Part shown: piece by piece, positions 52,109 through 53,624 of the stretch
Numbering within the stretch: position 1 is the stretch's first letter
Layout of the letters: each line of letters starts with the position of its first letter
Assembly (NCBI GenBank): GCA_000998135.1
Contig: LCCV01000006.1
Coordinates: 1 to 53,624 of the forward strand
DNA length: 53,624 nucleotides
DNA from: Parcubacteria group bacterium GW2011_GWA2_42_14
Lineage (GTDB): Bacteria; Patescibacteriota; Minisyncoccia; Sungbacterales; GWA2-42-14
Reading direction: 5' to 3'
Notes under the pieces: model-generated
What the model was told of the DNA's origin: nothing
The model's database searches: none
Seen by the model: the letters and a program-made list of their open reading frames with translations, nothing else
Made by a program: the position numbers and the translations under genes

Positions 52109-53218
52109 TCATATTCCAGATTTAGTTCGATTGTGTTCCTTGCATAGCATTTGGCAATTCTCTGCAATCGTTTTTCCACCCTCGTGCCAAGGCGTTATGT
52201 GATCAGCTTCCATTTCTGAAATATCCCACTTTATCTTTTCCTTTTTCTGCTTCTTACAGAACTGACAAATTCCATTTTGCCGTTCATACGCTTCGCGCTT
52301 CATCTTTTCGGTGAAAGCACGAATATTCAAAAATTTTTCATTTCTAGTTAAAACATATTCGTAAATACCGGATTTTTTGGTCACATCTTCGTCTTGCATT
52401 AACTCGGTTGTTTCCTTTTCCAGTTTCTTTGAATCAAATTTTTTATCTTTGAATTGGTTATACAACTCGCCCCACGGCACATTGTTCATTTCTCGGCGAT
52501 AATTCGGAAAAATCTTCCGCGTCCAAGTAATCACATCTTGGAAATAATCCCATAAATCGTCAGCATTTTTGTCATGTTGATGCTTGGCCATGTAATCTTC
52601 AATCTTGCCGTCATTTATCCACGAAAGCGCAGTTTCTAAATACTCCTGCCGTATCGGCGAGCCGCTCACTAATTGTCCGCCGTCATTTGCGAGTAAATAT
52701 GCGGCACAATTTGATTTGCTAAATTTCAATTTAGCGTCGGAAAGCCACGAGCCGGTATAAACTGCGTTACGAATTTCTTGGTCGGTCAATTTTTCTCCAG
52801 CGATGTTGATAACCCTGAACCAGTCCAGCCGTTCTTTGTCCGTGCCTTCACAAAAGTAAATCATCAATTCGTAATCCAAAATTTTATCCTGCTCCTCTTT
52901 GGTTAGATTATGAAAAAAGCGGTCGTTCAACGAAAAATCACCAGTAACATACTGCCCAATGCTGATGGTACGCTGTTGGCCGTCTAGCACTTCGTATCCG
53001 CCGTCATCCCTAATCATCCAATACATCACATTCAACGGAAAGCTGTTTTTGATAGTTTCTATCACGGCATTGCGTTGCTTTTCCTTGTACACAAACTCAC
53101 GCTGGTATTTTGGACGAATATCCAATTTGCCGCCATAAGCCACAACACCTTCTTCGGCACTGTCTTTGTAACTGGCAATTACTTTTCTGACTTTAATTTT
53201 ATGGAGATCAATTTTCAT
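52109..53218 (-). CDS. DUF262 (ParB-like/GmrS-like) protein with C-terminal HNH nuclease
   Basis: YEVLDGQQRTISIGQY (DGQQR) and CQFCKK...MEADHITPWHEGGKTIAENCQMLCKEHNRTKSG (HNH). Confidence 0.88.
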   Translation of the reverse strand: MKIDLHKIKVRKVIASYKDSAEEGVVAYGGKLDIRPKYQREFVYKEKQRNAVIETIKNSFPLNVMYWMIRDDGGYEVLDGQQRTISIGQYVTGDFSLNDRFFHNLTKEEQDKILDYELMIYFCEGTDKERLDWFRVINIAGEKLTDQEIRNAVYTGSWLSDAKLKFSKSNCAAYLLANDGGQLVSGSPIRQEYLETALSWINDGKIEDYMAKHQHDKNADDLWDYFQDVITWTRKIFPNYRREMNNVPWGELYNQFKDKKFDSKKLEKETTELMQDEDVTKKSGIYEYVLTRNEKFLNIRAFTEKMKREAYERQNGICQFCKKQKKEKIKWDISEMEADHITPWHEGGKTIAENCQMLCKEHNRTKSGI

Positions 53219-53219
53219 A

Positions 53220-53624
53220 CTATTTTTTGCGTTTAATTAAAATGCGGTTGTATATTTTCCTTCCCCGAATAAGGGTAAGGCATCTATAACCAATCCATCT
53301 TGCAGAATTAGCTACACCCAGCATTTCAAATTGTTTTGGGTTATATTTATCAACAAACGTAATTGGAACGCCCATCACACCATTGTAATTCATTGGAATA
53401 TCAGAAACCTTGTCAATGTTTATGACATCGTAGTTGTCATACTTGGGAAATTCCTCTGGCGTATATTTTTTATACAACACGATATTCTCGTGTCGTTTAG
53501 TAGTATCAAGATTTGTAAACCACAAAATTCTTCCCATGCTGAAATATTTCACACCATTTACAATTTTCTTTCTTGATTCTGTAGAAATGTCGTAATCCAT
53601 CGGAACCTGAAACCATTTTGTGCC
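53220..53624 (-). CDS. EcoRI-type adenine-specific DNA methyltransferase, C-terminal part (truncated by window edge)
   Basis: GTKWFQVPMDYDISTESRKKIVNGVKYFSMGRILWFTNLDTTKRHENIVLYKKYTPEEFPKYDNYDVINIDKVSDIPMNYNGVMGVPITFVDKYNPKQFEMLG; open frame to base 53624. Confidence 0.8.
   Translation of the reverse strand, partial: GTKWFQVPMDYDISTESRKKIVNGVKYFSMGRILWFTNLDTTKRHENIVLYKKYTPEEFPKYDNYDVINIDKVSDIPMNYNGVMGVPITFVDKYNPKQFEMLGVANSARWIGYRCLTLIRGRKIYNRILIKRKK

Overview
A 53.6-kb chromosomal fragment whose gene content looks like Candidate Phyla Radiation / Parcubacteria-type bacteria. This taxonomic call is inference from gene content and intergenic texture. No rRNA, tRNA, CRISPR array or transposase gene was found. 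Core genes recognised: class II ribonucleotide reductase, ftsZ, ftsA, ybeY, yqeY-like, rpsU, HIT protein, hisS, lepB, pth, a short mfd, a DegP-like protease, a MoxR/DUF58/VWA/BatD-like envelope operon, dprA, topA, a GlmU-like hexapeptide protein, a YvcK/CofD-like protein, tsaC/sua5, a dCTP-deaminase-like protein, a deoxynucleoside kinase, glyA, folD, a PAP2 phosphatase, and iscU/iscA-like genes. Accessory genes: a HigBA-like toxin-antitoxin operon with a 28-bp perfect palindromic operator, a NYN-domain protein, an orphan HicB-like protein, and at the right edge a tightly packed EcoRI-like methyltransferase / DUF262-HNH / HEPN-like operon. The most interesting signals: (1) many intergenic hairpin elements are built from degenerate 7-nt repeat units; the same kinds of repeat occur IN FRAME inside protein genes (four sites in mfd, plus tsaC, folD, pth and hicB), resembling Rickettsia palindromic elements. 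(2) About ten mostly small, uncharacterised transcription units share a TTGACA-N17/18-TACWWA-like promoter followed at once by a boxA-like GTTCTTTRNAAAA leader. (3) Two inverted copies of a MITE-like element carry TCAGCG iterons.
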